Shown here: one piece after another, positions 1-11,975 of the stretch
Position numbering within the stretch: the stretch's first letter is position 1
Layout: the number at the start of each line of letters is the position of its first letter
From: Mytilisepta virgata
Taxonomy: Eukaryota; Mollusca; Bivalvia; Mytilida; Mytilidae
Direction: 5' to 3'
DNA: 64,000 bases
NCBI GenBank assembly: GCA_028015205.1
Contig: CM051512.1
Span: forward strand, 8,740,255-8,804,254
Position numbers and translations under genes: made by a program
The notes under the pieces: model-generated
Database searches by the model: none
Told to the model about the DNA's origin: nothing
Seen by the model: only the letters and a program-made list of their open reading frames with translations

Positions 1-210
1 TCCATCTTTACATATATGATTTTGTACTTCCAAAAACCCGCGATTTAAAATATTTTTAATTTCAATTATACATTTAGACAGTAGCAACGCTGAGAGTCGA
101 ACAGTGGAAACCCAAGAACATTAGACGTTGTAAAGCAAGAAATGTATTAGGTACAGAAAATCCTAGCGTAGTAAAAAATTATTTGTAATATACCAATGTT
201 AACATTGAAG

Positions 211-212
<2 letters not shown>

Positions 213-254
<42 letters not shown>
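213..254. repeat. (AT)n microsatellite
   Basis: Uninterrupted AT dinucleotides for about 42 bases. Confidence 0.95.
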
Positions 255-257
<3 letters not shown>

Positions 258-894
258 ATCAATTTTGATGCGAACAGACGAGTAAATATTGCATTAGTAT
301 CAAATTACTACTAAGTTGGGTCATATTTTATAGTGTATAGGTAACAAGAAAAATATGGTTTTGGAGATTTTGGCAAGGGTCTGTTAAGACCTCTTAAATT
401 CCTTCACAATGGAATACAATACATTGTATATTGTGTAAATTGATAGACATTTATAGCCAATATTTTTATATTAATTTTGATGGTTTGTACAACAAAATTA
501 ATAATTTAAAGCTAAAATATGTATTATTTGTTATTTAATTTCTTTATATCTTGATGTTTTTAAAGTTTTATCAAAATATCAAAATAAGACCTTAATATAA
601 ATCCTTGAACCAGGAAACTGTCAAACACTATTGTGTACACCTGGTTGTTTGAATTAATAAGCATTACTATCGATTGACACCTAAAAACATGTGTTTCAGG
701 TGATCATTTACCGTTATAAAAAAAAAAAAAAAACCTTATAGATACATGTAATATCAATTTCACAGAATGGATTATAAGAGTCCAAAGGTCCAGTTATAAG
801 ATATTTTATTCCAAACAAATGCCCTCTGGGACAAACTCATTAAAATAATTATGTTGGCGTAAAATTAAAACGGGGGAAATATATGTACAGACAG

Positions 895-1235
895 GATGCA
901 TATATATTTGTAAATACATGTATGATAAACCACAATTTGAAAAAAAATAGTATTCATTTAACACAGCTGAATTTATATGCAGTGTAAAAACGATCTAAAA
1001 CGGATAAAATAAAACAGATTTTGTTTTGCTCTATGGTTACATCACGAAGACTACTAGATGATTTTTGTGCAATATGAAAAACACATCAGCAGGTTTCATA
1101 TATACAATGTATTTGCAAATAAATGTATGGTGTACCAAAATTTAAAAATAGTAGTCATTTAACAGAGCTTTAGGTGTATATGCAGTGTAGAAATATATTT
1201 TATTGCTATAATAAAACAGCAACCGGATCAGACAC
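895..1235. repeat. Degenerate direct duplication, ~203-bp spacing
   Basis: Two diverged copies: TTTGTAAATACATGTATG near 908 recurs as TTTGCAAATAAATGTATG near 1111, and both are followed by a TTTAAAAATAGT / CATTTAACA block, ATATGCAGTGTA and an ATAAAACAG block. Noncoding; the rest of 255-1400 shows nothing recognisable. Confidence 0.6.
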
Positions 1236-1429
1236 AATTAAAATCACACTTGTGAAGGCTTCTCTTATACATTTAAATGTGTAACAATTTAAACGCATAT
1301 ATTACATACGTACATACACACATATACCCCCCAAGTCCCCAAGGGTATCTCCAGCTCAGTTGCTAGTATTTCAATACTAGCCCGAAATTCATACTTAAAA
1401 TTTACTGTTGCAATTTTTTTTAAACTAAG

Positions 1430-1640
1430 GGGTATATCTCCATCGTGCATAGCTCTGTCCTTAGATGTTTTTGGCTTTACACCTTTTGGTCATTTTGGCT
1501 TTTTTAAATTTGCTCTTCAACTTGTTGGATTGTTGTTTTGGTTTTCAACATTTTAGGCCTTGAGCGAGCACAACTGATACGTCATCACTCGACGAAATGT
1601 GCACATCTTGTTCATCAAAATTGGTGTCAAAGATTTTAAT
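1430..1640 (+). repeat. Dispersed repeat carrying a decayed hammerhead motif (family C)
   Basis: The block 'GTGCATAGCTCTGTCCTTAG ... TTGCTCTTCAAC ... TTGTTTTGGTTTTCAACATTTTAG ... GAGCACAACTGAT' recurs with high similarity at 49140-49260. Its first part recurs at 28555-28660. This shows a dispersed repeat about 200 bp long, with the ribozyme-like core near its 3' end. Confidence 0.65.
1568..1613 (+). ncRNA. Hammerhead ribozyme motif, decayed (helix I GCACAA/UUGUUC)
   Basis: Type I order: GCACAA, core CTGATAC (should be CTGANGA), helix II GTC-loop-GAC, GAA, palindromic ATGTGCACAT helix III, C17, then TTGTTC. Helix I has one mismatch and core positions G8 and A9 are mutated, so cleavage is not expected. 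Confidence 0.5.
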
Positions 1641-2081
1641 ATATAAATATATTAATGTAATCTGCCGAGTATAATTACAATGGGGAGACACGGGAGAGGG
1701 AGAGAGGGCGAGAGGGCGAGAGAGATGAGTGTGTACATTTTTCTGCACTCCTGACATTGACTATTGATGGTTCATAATTGATATATAGGACTATAAAAAA
1801 AATGTCTCAATGCACTTACACGTCCTTTTTGCCCTGTATCACGGGTTTTGTCGTTTGGAAAGGGACACCCAATTTAGTAATACTGTTTTTTACAATATGT
1901 TGTATTATAAGGGCATTATCGAGTCCATTGGTTTAAATTTCTAAGGCTCTTTCTTTTGATGCAGAGGTAATCCTTAGTTGAATTTGGATTCCCGTTTGAT
2001 TTAAATGTATTGGATTTTGATGGTTGTGATTATAGATTCATCATTATATCTTTAAAAGGATTTCCAACATTTTGATCTTGA

Positions 2082-2110
2082 GCACTGCTGATGAAATGGC
2101 CATGCAGTGC
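2082..2110 (+). ncRNA. Hammerhead motif lacking helix II (left arm)
   Basis: GCACTG-CTGATGA is followed directly by AATGGCCAT-G-CAGTGC. Helix II is deleted and the cleavage nucleotide is G, so this copy is inactive. Helix I still pairs perfectly (GCACUG/CAGUGC). Confidence 0.6.
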
Positions 2111-2571
2111 ATCAAATTTATTCGGTGCTTTGTGATACATTTTATTATTATTTAGATTCCAATGTCTCTGTAATACCAACCAAATCAATACCCTACATTG
2201 TGAGGTTATATAATTACAAAAATTCTGGAAACTAAGGAGCGTCTCCCTCATGCTCATCGTACGATTCTGATGTTCTTTTTTTCATCTCATTGGGTATTGG
2301 TCTACTTGTGTTATTGTTTCAAAATTCCACAATGTCGCACATATTGTCGAAATGTACACACACAAAATTAATATCAACGAGTGTTTACTTCCTTCTGTAA
2401 ATATTTGTCACAGTGAAATACGTTCATTTGTTTTTGTTATTTTGTCTTGTTGAAGCACTAAGATGATGTCACTACATGTGTACTTAATTACCACACTAAC
2501 AGTGATTTCTCCATAATTTTTTCAAATCCTTACTAATAAAACGTATCACAAAATACCGAAATACATTTGAT

Positions 2572-2615
2572 GCACTGTATGGCCATTTCCTTGACTGTCA
2601 ACTCATCAGCAGTGC
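2572..2615 (-). ncRNA. Near-intact type I hammerhead ribozyme (right arm)
   Basis: On the minus strand: GCACTG, CTGATGA, GTTG-ACAGT-CAAG, GAA, palindromic ATGGCCAT, A17, CAGTGC. All invariant core bases are present; the only defect is a G-G mismatch closing helix II next to the core, where the copy at 35834 has G-C. Confidence 0.75.
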
Positions 2616-2905
2616 TCGAGATCAAAGTGTTGGAAAACCAGTTAAATATATAATATAGAGTCATATAGGTTTCATGTTTTGTTCTTATTATGAATGTTAT
2701 ATTGTACTTTATATGTTTGTACGTAATATGCTTTCAACCCTTGGTGGTACAATTATGCATTTCTAAATAAAGATATAATGATGAATTAATAAGCACAACC
2801 ATTGAAATCCAAAACAATTAAAACAAACAAGAATCCAAACTCAGCTAAGGGTTACCACTGCATCAACGGGGAGAGCCTTAGAAATTTCTAATAATTTTGT
2901 CAAAC

Positions 2906-3854
2906 TTATATTTTTATGAAATACATTTTTAAAATTTTTTTTTATATATCATAGTTGTATTTGATTGGAATGACTTTTCTCAAAACGAAAGAGTTTCAGA
3001 AATTGCGCCTAGCAAATGGGAAATATTGAGCACTTCGTGAAAGATTCTTTGATGAGATAAGTCAACAATTTAATAAGCTTCTTACAGTGTGTTATATTGT
3101 AATGTAAACACCACCTGAGAACCAATATTCAATACATGCCCACAATAACAATCTGTATGACTGTTATTGAAAAGGTAAATAACATTTCGTAACACTTTAG
3201 TAAATCTTGTCAATTGTTAACGTGTTTTATGTAAATATTTCTTTATTACTTAATGTTTAGTTTTAGATAATTCGATCAATATAATATAAATTTCACACGG
3301 GTTTACTAATAATTCTTTTTTTATAATTATGATATATAGGCGATTCTACATTGTTATATAAATTTTAAATTCCTCTGACAATGAAAATTTCTTGATATTG
3401 TTTTTAAAGTTATTCAAGTCAGATGTTCACAAAAATGTAATAGAAAATACAATTATTTTGAATTTATTTATTTGTTTTATTTGTTTTAATTCTGAACTTT
3501 TTTATTCTTCATATGACACAAAAATTTTAATATTTACTAATTTTTTAAAACATGCAGTTAAATTTTGTAAGTAGATGTCAAATTCATAAATATATATTAT
3601 TTTTCATTTGGATTGAAAATTGTCTTCTGTAATAAAATTAAACTCAATTCTTGATCTAAGCTCGTGTACTGTGCAACCTTTTTATCAAAGCACCTGCTTG
3701 GACCTAATAATGTATACTGTATAATCTTTAGACAACGTGCGATTGTTATGATTTTAAAGAATTTACCGTTATATGAACATTATGAAAATTTAATTTGAGA
3801 AAAAGGCTCAGGTAGACTGTTGATATTAATCCCCAAATGCATGCATTCCTTTGA
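2906..3854. other. AT-rich upstream intergenic DNA
   Basis: Very AT-rich with T-rich open frames that have no coding character. I see no gene or structured repeat between the inverted element and the HEY promoter. Confidence 0.6.
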
Positions 3855-4234
3855 TCAATAATTTTGACGTGTGGCACTAATCGCACATGTATTGGCAAAC
3901 GCATTAACGGTGTCAAAGCACATGTCATATTTGTTTACGCTTACCGTATGCATCAATCGGGGCCGCACATCTGACGAATGCATGACAGACGACAGCCAAT
4001 CGTAGCGCGTGTGAGCATCGCACCGACCGACTCTACGCATGTCTAGCGGCTGTTTATCTGTCAATCAATACGCTCGAACAAACGATGGGCGGTATGTAAA
4101 TAATCCATGGACAAACTTTTAATGGGTTATACCGTGGGAAACACGAGATCAGTTGTGTCTGACCACCGTTCAGGAAGGACCTACATCCGATTGCACATAT
4201 ATTTTTTATAAAGTTTGTTTTCCGCAGTTGAACA
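3855..4234 (+). promoter_or_regulatory. HEY: HEY proximal promoter/5' flank
   Basis: This stretch directly before the HEY start is visibly richer in GC and CpG than the AT-rich flanks. It holds a CCAAT box (3996-4000), an inverted ATTGG, and a CSL-type site at 4133-4140. TATAAAG at 4208-4214 lies only 27 bases before the ATG, too close for a normal 5' UTR, so I do not call it the TATA box. The promoter role is inferred from position and composition. Confidence 0.5.
4133..4140 (+). promoter_or_regulatory. CSL/RBPJ/Su(H) binding site upstream of HEY
   Basis: CGTGGGAA matches the high-affinity CSL consensus YGTGRGAA and lies 95 bases before the HEY start codon. HEY genes in other animals are activated by Notch intracellular domain through CSL sites in the proximal promoter, so the position fits. 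A second exact match on the minus strand (TTCCCACG, 5216-5223) lies in intron 1. An 8-base motif can occur by chance; occupancy is not shown. Confidence 0.6.
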
Positions 4235-7200
4235 ATGAAACGGAGTTTAAGTGACAGCGAAAGCGATGATATTTATGATGACAGTATTAAAGCAAGGTAA
4301 GTTTGTGTATTGCAGAAGGTTAATTAAATTAATTGATACACGTGACTACGTAAGGTCGACATGGGTCCAGCGATAAGTAATTATCGGTGACACACTGCAG
4401 TGCACACCGTAATACTTACAAATTAATTTCCTTTAGTTTAACCATCGTGTTCATTAACTAGTTATCTAATTAAGACATAACTCTTTGTGTAATCATCTAT
4501 GTGTATTGGAAATTAAGAAAATTGGCAGGTCGTGATCTCACGACTCAAAGGATTTATCATTAATGATATTATCTAATAAGATTTAATTGTATTGTTTTTC
4601 AAATTAAAAGAAACAAAGTAGGGATTATTTGATTTTCCGGAGATAAGTTTAACTATGCTGTAGATATTATTTTAAAATGAGATTTTCCCAGACGATTTTT
4701 AAAATATATTTCTTATAATTTAGTGTCATTCTGACGAAGCATATACGTATTGACAAAATAAACAAATGAAGTTTAATTAATCTGTAAGTCAAGATCCCTG
4801 AGAATTTTATTGATAAGAAAATGTTGCACTAAAATTGCAAAAATGTCAATATATATCTCTATAAATACAATAAAACTATTTCATTGATGAAGGAAAACAG
4901 ATGCTGAGTTGAAATATAAAATAAACATGAAAATATTCTTTATTTTATGAATTGTCTCCAAAAATTCATTTTATACAACACTTCAAAAGCGGACCCAAGA
5001 AAATCAGATTAAAATGTTTAAAATCAAAAGTTTACTTTTCAAATTTTATTGATAGTAAATTTTTTCACTCATTCAAATGACCGGGTTAAACCAACAATAA
5101 ACACTGTCCCGTTCAATCAACAACCTTTTAATTAAAGACAACCTTACAAATAAATTGAACAGTTGAAGCTGTAATTTTAATTTTGTTCTATTATGTCTAA
5201 TGCAATAATAAAGTTTTCCCACGGCCATTAGATAATGAGAAACAGTGAATAGTTTCGTCAGATGAACTTACAGATGTTATACTTGGCTGCAAATTTTTGC
5301 ATACTTTCACACGGTCCTGCAAGAATCGTGACTTTCCCACTTTTATCTTTGCTAAGTAAAGTGAAAAAAAATAAAATCTTTAAAAAAATGTATTCAGTTA
5401 TGAAAAATTGCATTTAAACTAGGTAAATATCATGTAATATATTTTGTATCAACTACTTAATCATGTCTGCTTCAGTGCAGATGAAATGTTTTATTTTTTA
5501 GATTAATTTTATGAAACAAATAACTTTTATATACTATCTTCTCTGCCAATGTAATATAAATTATCCAATTTTTCTTTCAGTTCACCATCTCAAAGTTGTC
5601 AAATCACAGATAGAAAGAAACGAAGAGGGGTAGGTTATTTAATCGTTTGTAATACCTCATTTAAGCATTTAAGATTTCTTTTTATAATTGTTTACTTGCT
5701 CCATGTTGCTATTCTCATTATAGTTATTTCTTGCAAGTTTCTTTTATAATTATATATACTATTAATGAAACATTATTTGTTAAACTCGTACCACAGAGAA
5801 TTCATTTGTAATGGAAAATATAAATCGACTTTGTTTCTTTTGAAACTTTTCTAAAATACCCTTTTCATTATAGGTGATTGAAAAACGTAGAAGGGATCGT
5901 ATTAACAGTAGTTTGTCAGAACTCAGAAGATTGGTGCCATCTGCCTTTGAAAAACAAGTATGTATTTTGTTAAATATTTTTTCTTTTATGATTCTGTGAG
6001 AGCATAATGAAATGCAGATAAAAACAAAACATGACAATAAAACCAATGAAAAGTAAAATAACTTGTTTTACGGGCAATTACAAGGTAAAATGTGAGGTTC
6101 CTTCTACAAGGTATGGAAATTCCTTCTTACATTGGATGTGTAGTTTGGGAGAAAGGTGCATCAATATTTCTACGATAGCCGTGAAATTGAAGGATAAAAT
6201 TGGAAGTGCTATGGAAACTTAAGCATATCATATTTTGCCTAGCCATTCTTGCATGTCTTTGGATTTACGCTTTTAGTAAATCTGGCATCTATATAAAAAC
6301 AGAGTTAATATTATGTTCAAAAATTCATTTATGCATTTATTATTTCAGGGCTCGGCAAAACTTGAAAAGGCAGAGATATTACAAATGACTGTTGATCATT
6401 TGAAAATGTTGCATCAAAAAGGTGAGTTATACAATATTGCATATGCTTACAAGAACTTATTTGCAGTTATCAAATTTACATAAAATATCGATTTTTTTTA
6501 CATGTATAACTAATGTATATTTAACTCACATTTTTGTCTTAACCATTCAAGTCAATATTGGAAATACAGGTTTTGAGTAAAAACATTGCCTATAATTGGG
6601 ATTTCTTTCACCAAAAAATTTCACTTCACAATGACTTTAGGTAAATCTATACTTCATTTATTTTACACAACATTCCCTGCAATTTATTTAGACACGGCTA
6701 GTGAATATATACTTTAATTTCATTTTATATTTGTAGGTTTTAATGGTTACAATTACCCAGACCCACATTCCTTTGCAACGGACTACAGGTCTGTAGGATT
6801 CAGAGAATGTGCATCGGAAGTAGCTAGATATCTAGTAGCAGTTGAAGGTATGGACCTTCAAGATCCACTCCGAATGCGTTTACTAGGACATTTACAGTGC
6901 TATTCTGCTCAACGAGAAATAGTTTCTAAATCAACATTCCAGAACTCGTGGAACCCTGTTTCACCACATCCAACTATAAATTCTCAATACAGTAATAGTA
7001 CCATGTCAACCATGGGATCAATGGTCCAAACACAACAAAACAGTCAGTCTGAATTAGCTATGACACCACAAACTTCCCACCATGGACTATCAAATAGTGC
7101 ATTTACTGATTCCAGACTTTCTCATAGTGATATTCAATCATCCTCCATTCAAGGAAATATGCGTCTGACCGGAAGCGGAAATATTTCATCACATCAAATG

Positions 7201-7386
7201 ACCTCAATGAATACAACCAATCAACAAACATCGTCTCTCATTCCATCTATTCCAACATTACACAGGCAACTCCCAATGTCGTTTAACATGAATCCTATGC
7301 AGTCAATGATGTCACAGAATGGCTCAAATGGATATGACAATTCCTCTAAACCCTACAGACCATGGGGAAGTGAACTTGCTTATTAG
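4235..7386 (+). CDS. HEY: HEY, Hairy/E(spl)-related bHLH-Orange transcriptional repressor with YRPW motif (5 exons)
   Basis: Nuclear DNA-binding repressor; HEY proteins are direct effectors of Notch signalling. Exons by GT-AG sites and phase: 4235-4296, 5581-5629, 5874-5957, 6349-6421, 6737-7386, giving 305 aa (human HEY1 is about 304). The bHLH spans roughly residues 32-87: basic region [17 protein letters not shown], helix 1 [17 protein letters not shown], helix 2 [18 protein letters not shown]. Residue 37 of the basic region is Gly, as in the HEY subfamily, not the Pro of Hairy/E(spl). The Orange domain (about 106-150) contains [17 protein letters not shown]. The C-terminal half is Ser/Gln/Met-rich and low complexity. 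The tail [12 protein letters not shown] carries YRPW at 296-299 instead of WRPW. The start is the only in-frame ATG before the acidic N-terminus. The C-terminus SELAY differs slightly from the vertebrate TE(I/V)GAF. Identification is near certain; orthology to HEY1 versus HEY2 is not meaningful outside vertebrates. Confidence 0.96.
5216..5223 (-). promoter_or_regulatory. Second CSL/Su(H) consensus match in HEY intron 1
   Basis: TTCCCACG on the plus strand is CGTGGGAA on the minus strand, identical to the promoter site at 4133-4140. It lies in the first intron (4297-5580), a common place for enhancers. Support is weaker than for the promoter copy because a chance match in AT-rich DNA is possible. 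Confidence 0.35.
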
Positions 7387-8303
7387 TAAAACTATTTTGT
7401 GTGACAATATTGTATATAACTAATTTATATTACATGGAGGACTCAAATCTTACACAACGAATTGAACAGTATTTCTATGGTGTACTTATTGTGTTCAAGA
7501 AACTAAGGTCTTCCAATGTTGAAATTAAGTGTATTGATGGGCAGCTAGTATACTACATAAAGTGCCATTAACGGGAATTATGCAATAACCACGACGTTTT
7601 GATATATTTGTACATAAAGTTTTTTAATGACTTTTTTTATATATTTTTGAATTGATCAGAATATTGTGCTGGAGTTAGAAAGTGCTATGCAATTACAATT
7701 ACTGTTTATTCCAATCAAAAATGTATGCTTTTGCATTGAATGTTGTGCTTCATAGTAAATTATATGGTGTGGATTTTTTTTTTATTTCAAGACTTTTTAT
7801 GTTTGCAGAACAAGAGTGATTTAGTTAAAGATTTACATGTGCTGTTTTTCTGTTTAGTTTTTCATTTTTCGTTTGCTTGTTTACAATTACCATTTTATTT
7901 GTTTTTAGTTTGCCTTTTTTTTAATTATGTTAACTTTTAACTTGTTTATTTATTTCTGTTCTTTGTTTTGTTAACAGTTCCCTTGCTCATTATTAATCTG
8001 TTAATGTTACAGGATACCTCCTATCATACATTTAATATTTAAATTTTAATTACAGGTGTAGGTTTCTTAAATTAATTTATCGTATGTGTTACAATATTAA
8101 GTAAAGCAATCTGCGAGCAATAATATTTTGTGCTCAAATTTAATTTCCAAATAGAAGAATAATTAAAGTTTGTTTTTTGATACATTATTGTACTAATGAG
8201 TTCTTGACTATGTAAAATTCTTTTTACATACATACGTTTTTATTTTGTTGTTGTTGAGTTTTCATTTTATTTTCCCTTTAACATTTTGAGCAGTAAGGTG
8301 CAT

Positions 8304-8309
8304 AATAAA
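8304..8309 (+). terminator. Candidate poly(A) signal of HEY
   Basis: AATAAA about 0.9 kb after the HEY stop codon and just before a SINE insertion. It is the last AATAAA before repeats begin, giving a 3' UTR of about 920 bases. AATTAAAG-type variants occur earlier (near 8160), so the true cleavage site is uncertain. Confidence 0.35.
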
Positions 8310-8353
8310 ACAAAAAATAACTATTTAGTGTTGTTTGTTGTTTATTGACTTGG

Positions 8354-8704
8354 ATGGATGGATGGATGGATGAATTGTTGTTTAACGTCCAGTGGCAGCC
8401 AGGTGTATATCAGGACGAGAACATGTATGCTAATGAATATGGTCCTGCTAAAAGACCGACACGCCGGATTTTTAATGAGCTAGCTCACGCGGTAACTGTC
8501 CGCAGGAAGACATATCACCCCACTCGGACACATTATACTGACTCCGAGCCGACCAGTAGATCTTTGTTCTTACTCCTATATGCCGCGTGCTTGGCGGAGC
8601 AGCAAATATCAATTGTAATGTCTTTGGTTTGACCCGGTCGGGGATCGAACCCGCGACCTTCCGCACTCCAGACAAGCACGCTAGCGCGAGACAACCGAGG
8701 CGGT
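8354..8704 (-). mobile_element. tRNA-derived SINE, full length with 13-bp target duplication
   Basis: On the minus strand it opens with a tRNA-like head ending in the pol III B box GGTTCGATCCC (plus strand GGGATCGAACC, about 8640-8650). It ends in the mollusc-type module CCACTGGACGTTAAACAAC and a (CATC)n tail. Direct repeats TTTATTGACTTGG flank it at 8341-8353 and 8705-8717, showing a relatively recent insertion downstream of HEY. A truncated relative lies near 17385. Confidence 0.88.
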
Positions 8705-9431
8705 TTTATTGACTTGGTATGATGAGACAATAACTTACTATTCCCCGAATATTCGGCCAATAATTGTTTTATTATACCTAAACACAATTCATCGCTTTTG
8801 AGCGGTCAATAGGTTTGGGTTTAGAAAAAGTCAAGTAGTAAAATTATACTGAGGTATAATAAAATTTAATGGTTATTGAATAAAGAGAGATAACTCTAGA
8901 TTTACAAAGTAGCTCTGAATTGCTTATGAATAAATTTGATGGTTTTGCATAAAAATTAAACAAAAACAAAAACAAAACAAAACAAAACGGATTACCAGTG
9001 AGACTGACATACAATCAACTAACGCCATGCAATTAACATACCTTCAGATGAAAACAGTACAAATTAACACAATACACGAACATAGAACAAACTCTAAGAG
9101 GTTAAGATAGTTTCAACCTGGTACAGACACTCAACAGCGGGGTTAAACCGGTTTTATTGGTACGCACACACCACCTTATCTATCATGAACCTAAAGGGCA
9201 TGAATATACGAACGTTGAGTCACCGAATGTGTGCAAATCAACAAATTATGTCTCGTCAGAAGTAAAAGCAAAAACGTAGACGCCAAAACATATCAGGTCA
9301 AACTCTGTAGAATATATTCAAATGCCGAAATGGCGAAAAGGCAAAGTAATTACCAGAAGAAAAAATCATATTTCCTAAAAGTAAAATTAAATTATTGTTA
9401 TTCGTTCGTAGGACTATATTCCAACTTTTAT

Positions 9432-9690
9432 TTGTTTGATTAGTTGGGGTTTTACGCCTTTTTGAACAGCAAATTTGGCTATTTCGTGGCGGTCAGTTTT
9501 TATTGGTGGAGGAGGCAGGAGTACTCGCGGAGAGAACCACTGACCATGGATAGTAAAATTGGCAATCCTTGTCAATTAAGATCAGAGTCGAACACATCCC
9601 GCCACAGGTGAGATAGGAACTCACAACCTCAGTGTTGACAAGGCTAGTGATCATTAGTAGTCGTGACGAACGGTGTCATCATGATTCTCC
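9432..9690 (-). mobile_element. tRNA-derived SINE (second family), diverged copy
   Basis: On the minus strand it reads CACTAGCC...GTCAACACTGAGGTTGTGAG... GGCGGG ... TTAATTGACAAGGATTGCC ... CTCCTCCACCAATAAAAACTG ... AAATAGCC ... GCGTAAAACCCCAAC, which matches the plus-strand copy at 29310-29561 along its length. The 5' A-box end is degraded. The 9700-10900 stretch beyond it holds no gene. Confidence 0.75.
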
Positions 9691-10905
9691 CACTTATCAT
9701 CACTGATATAAATATACTACTTAGGAAATGTTGTGATAGTACATATATAGTTTATTTCTGATAAACATTACCTGTAATACCAGGTATGTATATTATTAGT
9801 CTTAAAGTGTTTAATCTGTTGAAAATTTTGATATTTTAGAGATGGATTTTGATTTCTAACGGCTTGAAATTACGTATAAGCAGCTTAGATTCAAATTCAT
9901 ATGAAACGGGTGAAAATTTGATTGTTGAAATAAATGATTTACTTTAAATTCTCATTATGAATAAATTTTATTCCACTATATATATAAATTCATAGCCATG
10001 TACGTATTTTATTGGTGGAGACTCGCCCACGTCGGTTGTGTTCGCAAAAATTTTGAAAGATGAAACAATAATCTTAAACGTTGAAAAACAGATTAAAATG
10101 TCAATATGACCAAAACTTTAAAGTAACACAATCTACCGTGTCTTATCACAGAACTACATGTATGAACCCCTTTATTTCCACAAAAAAATTTCTAACGACG
10201 AATTTCGGGCCGTGCAGAAATACTATCAATTTGGCTTGCCATTCAAATACCAAAATGAAATAAAGGGTAAAGACAGAACCATCTACAGACTGGGCTCAAT
10301 AATCATCAACAATTGAGATATTTAAGAACCGTCTGGGGGAACGTGCATTTGCAGATAGGCACATTTTCCTTCCACTAATATCGGATGTTTTTTTCTCACT
10401 GACATATAAATTATATAAAAGCCCCACTTTTAATCAATTCTCCCCAGAATTATTCTTCAATTTGTTTCACAGGGTAAACATATAGAACTAATGTTAAATC
10501 TTGTACAATGATTACAACACTTAACTTGCACAACATGTTCGTTCCTTCTTCTATCCAATCTCAAAACTATTACACTGTTACTTAAACATCATCCGTGTTT
10601 TGTGAAGTGCAGAGTGAGTTTCTGTGTCTTCACATCAAAACTTTTTGGCTTCTCATATCCCCGTTCTTACGTTTTCTAAGTAATATAGCTTAGTGATTTT
10701 ATAAAAAAAAAAAATATCTCAAACATCCGGAACGTCGGGGTTAACTAAGCAGCCTGTTCTTGCCAGAACCCTTAAAAGGGTATTAGATTAGTGAATAATT
10801 GATATTTCTTAAAAGTTTACTTGATCCTGTTTGCCCTTTTCAGATCTGGAAACGCCCCTCTATTTTAAGCTAGTTAAAACACTGTCCATGTTTAAGAAAT
10901 AATTC

Positions 10906-11047
10906 ATTGGTTCCATGCTCTATGGTTATTTTAACATGGTTAGGCCTTATATTTGTTTTTATTTTACACCAAGCGTTAGTGAGATGCAAAATATTAATAA
11001 ATATAAGGCCTAACCATGTTAAAATAACCATAGAGCATGGCACCAAT
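10906..11047. repeat. Long near-perfect inverted repeat (48 of 49 bp arms)
   Basis: Arms 10906-10954 and 10999-11047 are reverse complements with one mismatch; the inner 42 bases (10913-10954 / 10999-11040) are perfect. The spacer is 44 bases. No open frame is present. Probably a fold-back/MITE remnant. Confidence 0.9.
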
Positions 11048-11234
11048 GCCTTATTTCGATTCTAATAGGGTAATATGCATCATTTCTGTAATTGAGGCGA
11101 ACCATATACGGGCAGCCATGTCGATTTTAACAGGGCAAAAAACTTTACATAACAAGAGTGGACACACTACATGTCTCGTCTGAGTATGCACATGGACACA
11201 GAATAATGATTATCTGATACCCGACATTTTGCAA

Positions 11235-11975
11235 GTCAAAGAAAAATGTGTTAAAAGAAATTGAGGTCAAGGTCAGAATGCAAGTGTCATACCGACATGT
11301 ATCCACTAAGAACTATCTTTTGACCAAATATGGAAGGCCTAGGTATTAAAGTTACTGAGAAATGGGCCTAATCTCAAAAATGTGACAAGCGTGCAATTGA
11401 GGTCAAATTCCAGAGACAGGTGTCAGACTTGCATGTACCTACAAACAATCATCTATAGACCAAACACGGATGAGTCTAAGTATTACAGTTGCTGAAAAAA
11501 AGGACTTTGGATGAAAGTCACTCAACCATGAAATTGACATCAAAGTCCAGAGACAAATGTCAAACTGACATGTACCTACCAAAAACTATCAATAGACCAA
11601 ATGCAGTAGGTCTAGGTATTACAGTTGTTGAAAAATGGATTTAACCATGAAAAGGTCACTCAAAAATGAAATTGAGTCAAGGTCCCAAGCCAGGTGTCAG
11701 CCTGGCATGTACCCACAAAGAACTATCTATAGACCAAATATGGTTGGCCTGAGTATTACAGTTTCTGAGAAATGAACTTAACCACGAAAAAGTGACACTC
11801 AAGTAACTACTCAAGCATGAAATTGAGGTCAAGGTCCCAAGCCAACTGTCAGACTGACATGTACCCACCAAGAACTATCTATTGACCAAATATTGTGGGT
11901 CTAGGTATTCTAGTGTCCGAGTAATGGACTTAACCACGAAATGTGACGCAGGTCACTCAAGCATGACAAAAAACA
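11235..11975. repeat. ~140-bp tandem repeat, 5 diverged copies
   Basis: Each unit contains AAATTGAGGTCAAGGTC, GTGTCAGACTGACATGTACC, AACTATCTATAGACCAAATA, GGTCTAGGTATTACAGTT and CTGAGAAATG. The AAATTGA anchors sit near 11259, 11392, 11530, 11668 and 11820. Noncoding, bivalve-type dispersed tandem element. Confidence 0.8.

Larger units (their letters stand above)
1925..2905. repeat. Inverted-repeat element with a hammerhead motif in each arm
   Basis: The left arm (about 1935-2160) runs TTTCTAAGGCTCT ... TTTGGATTC ... GATGGTTGTG ... TTCATCATTATATCTTTA ... GAGCACTG. The right arm (about 2525-2905) is its reverse complement, interrupted by unrelated sequence at about 2640-2765. The inner ends share TTTGTGATAC-type sequence. 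A third copy of the arm lies at 35700-35915. Confidence 0.75.

Noticed and set aside
4208..4214. TATAAAG as the HEY TATA box
   Set aside because: It would place transcription start at or after the ATG at 4235.
8345..8787. Open frames on both strands near 8.5 kb
   Set aside because: They lie within a tRNA-derived SINE with B box and target duplication.
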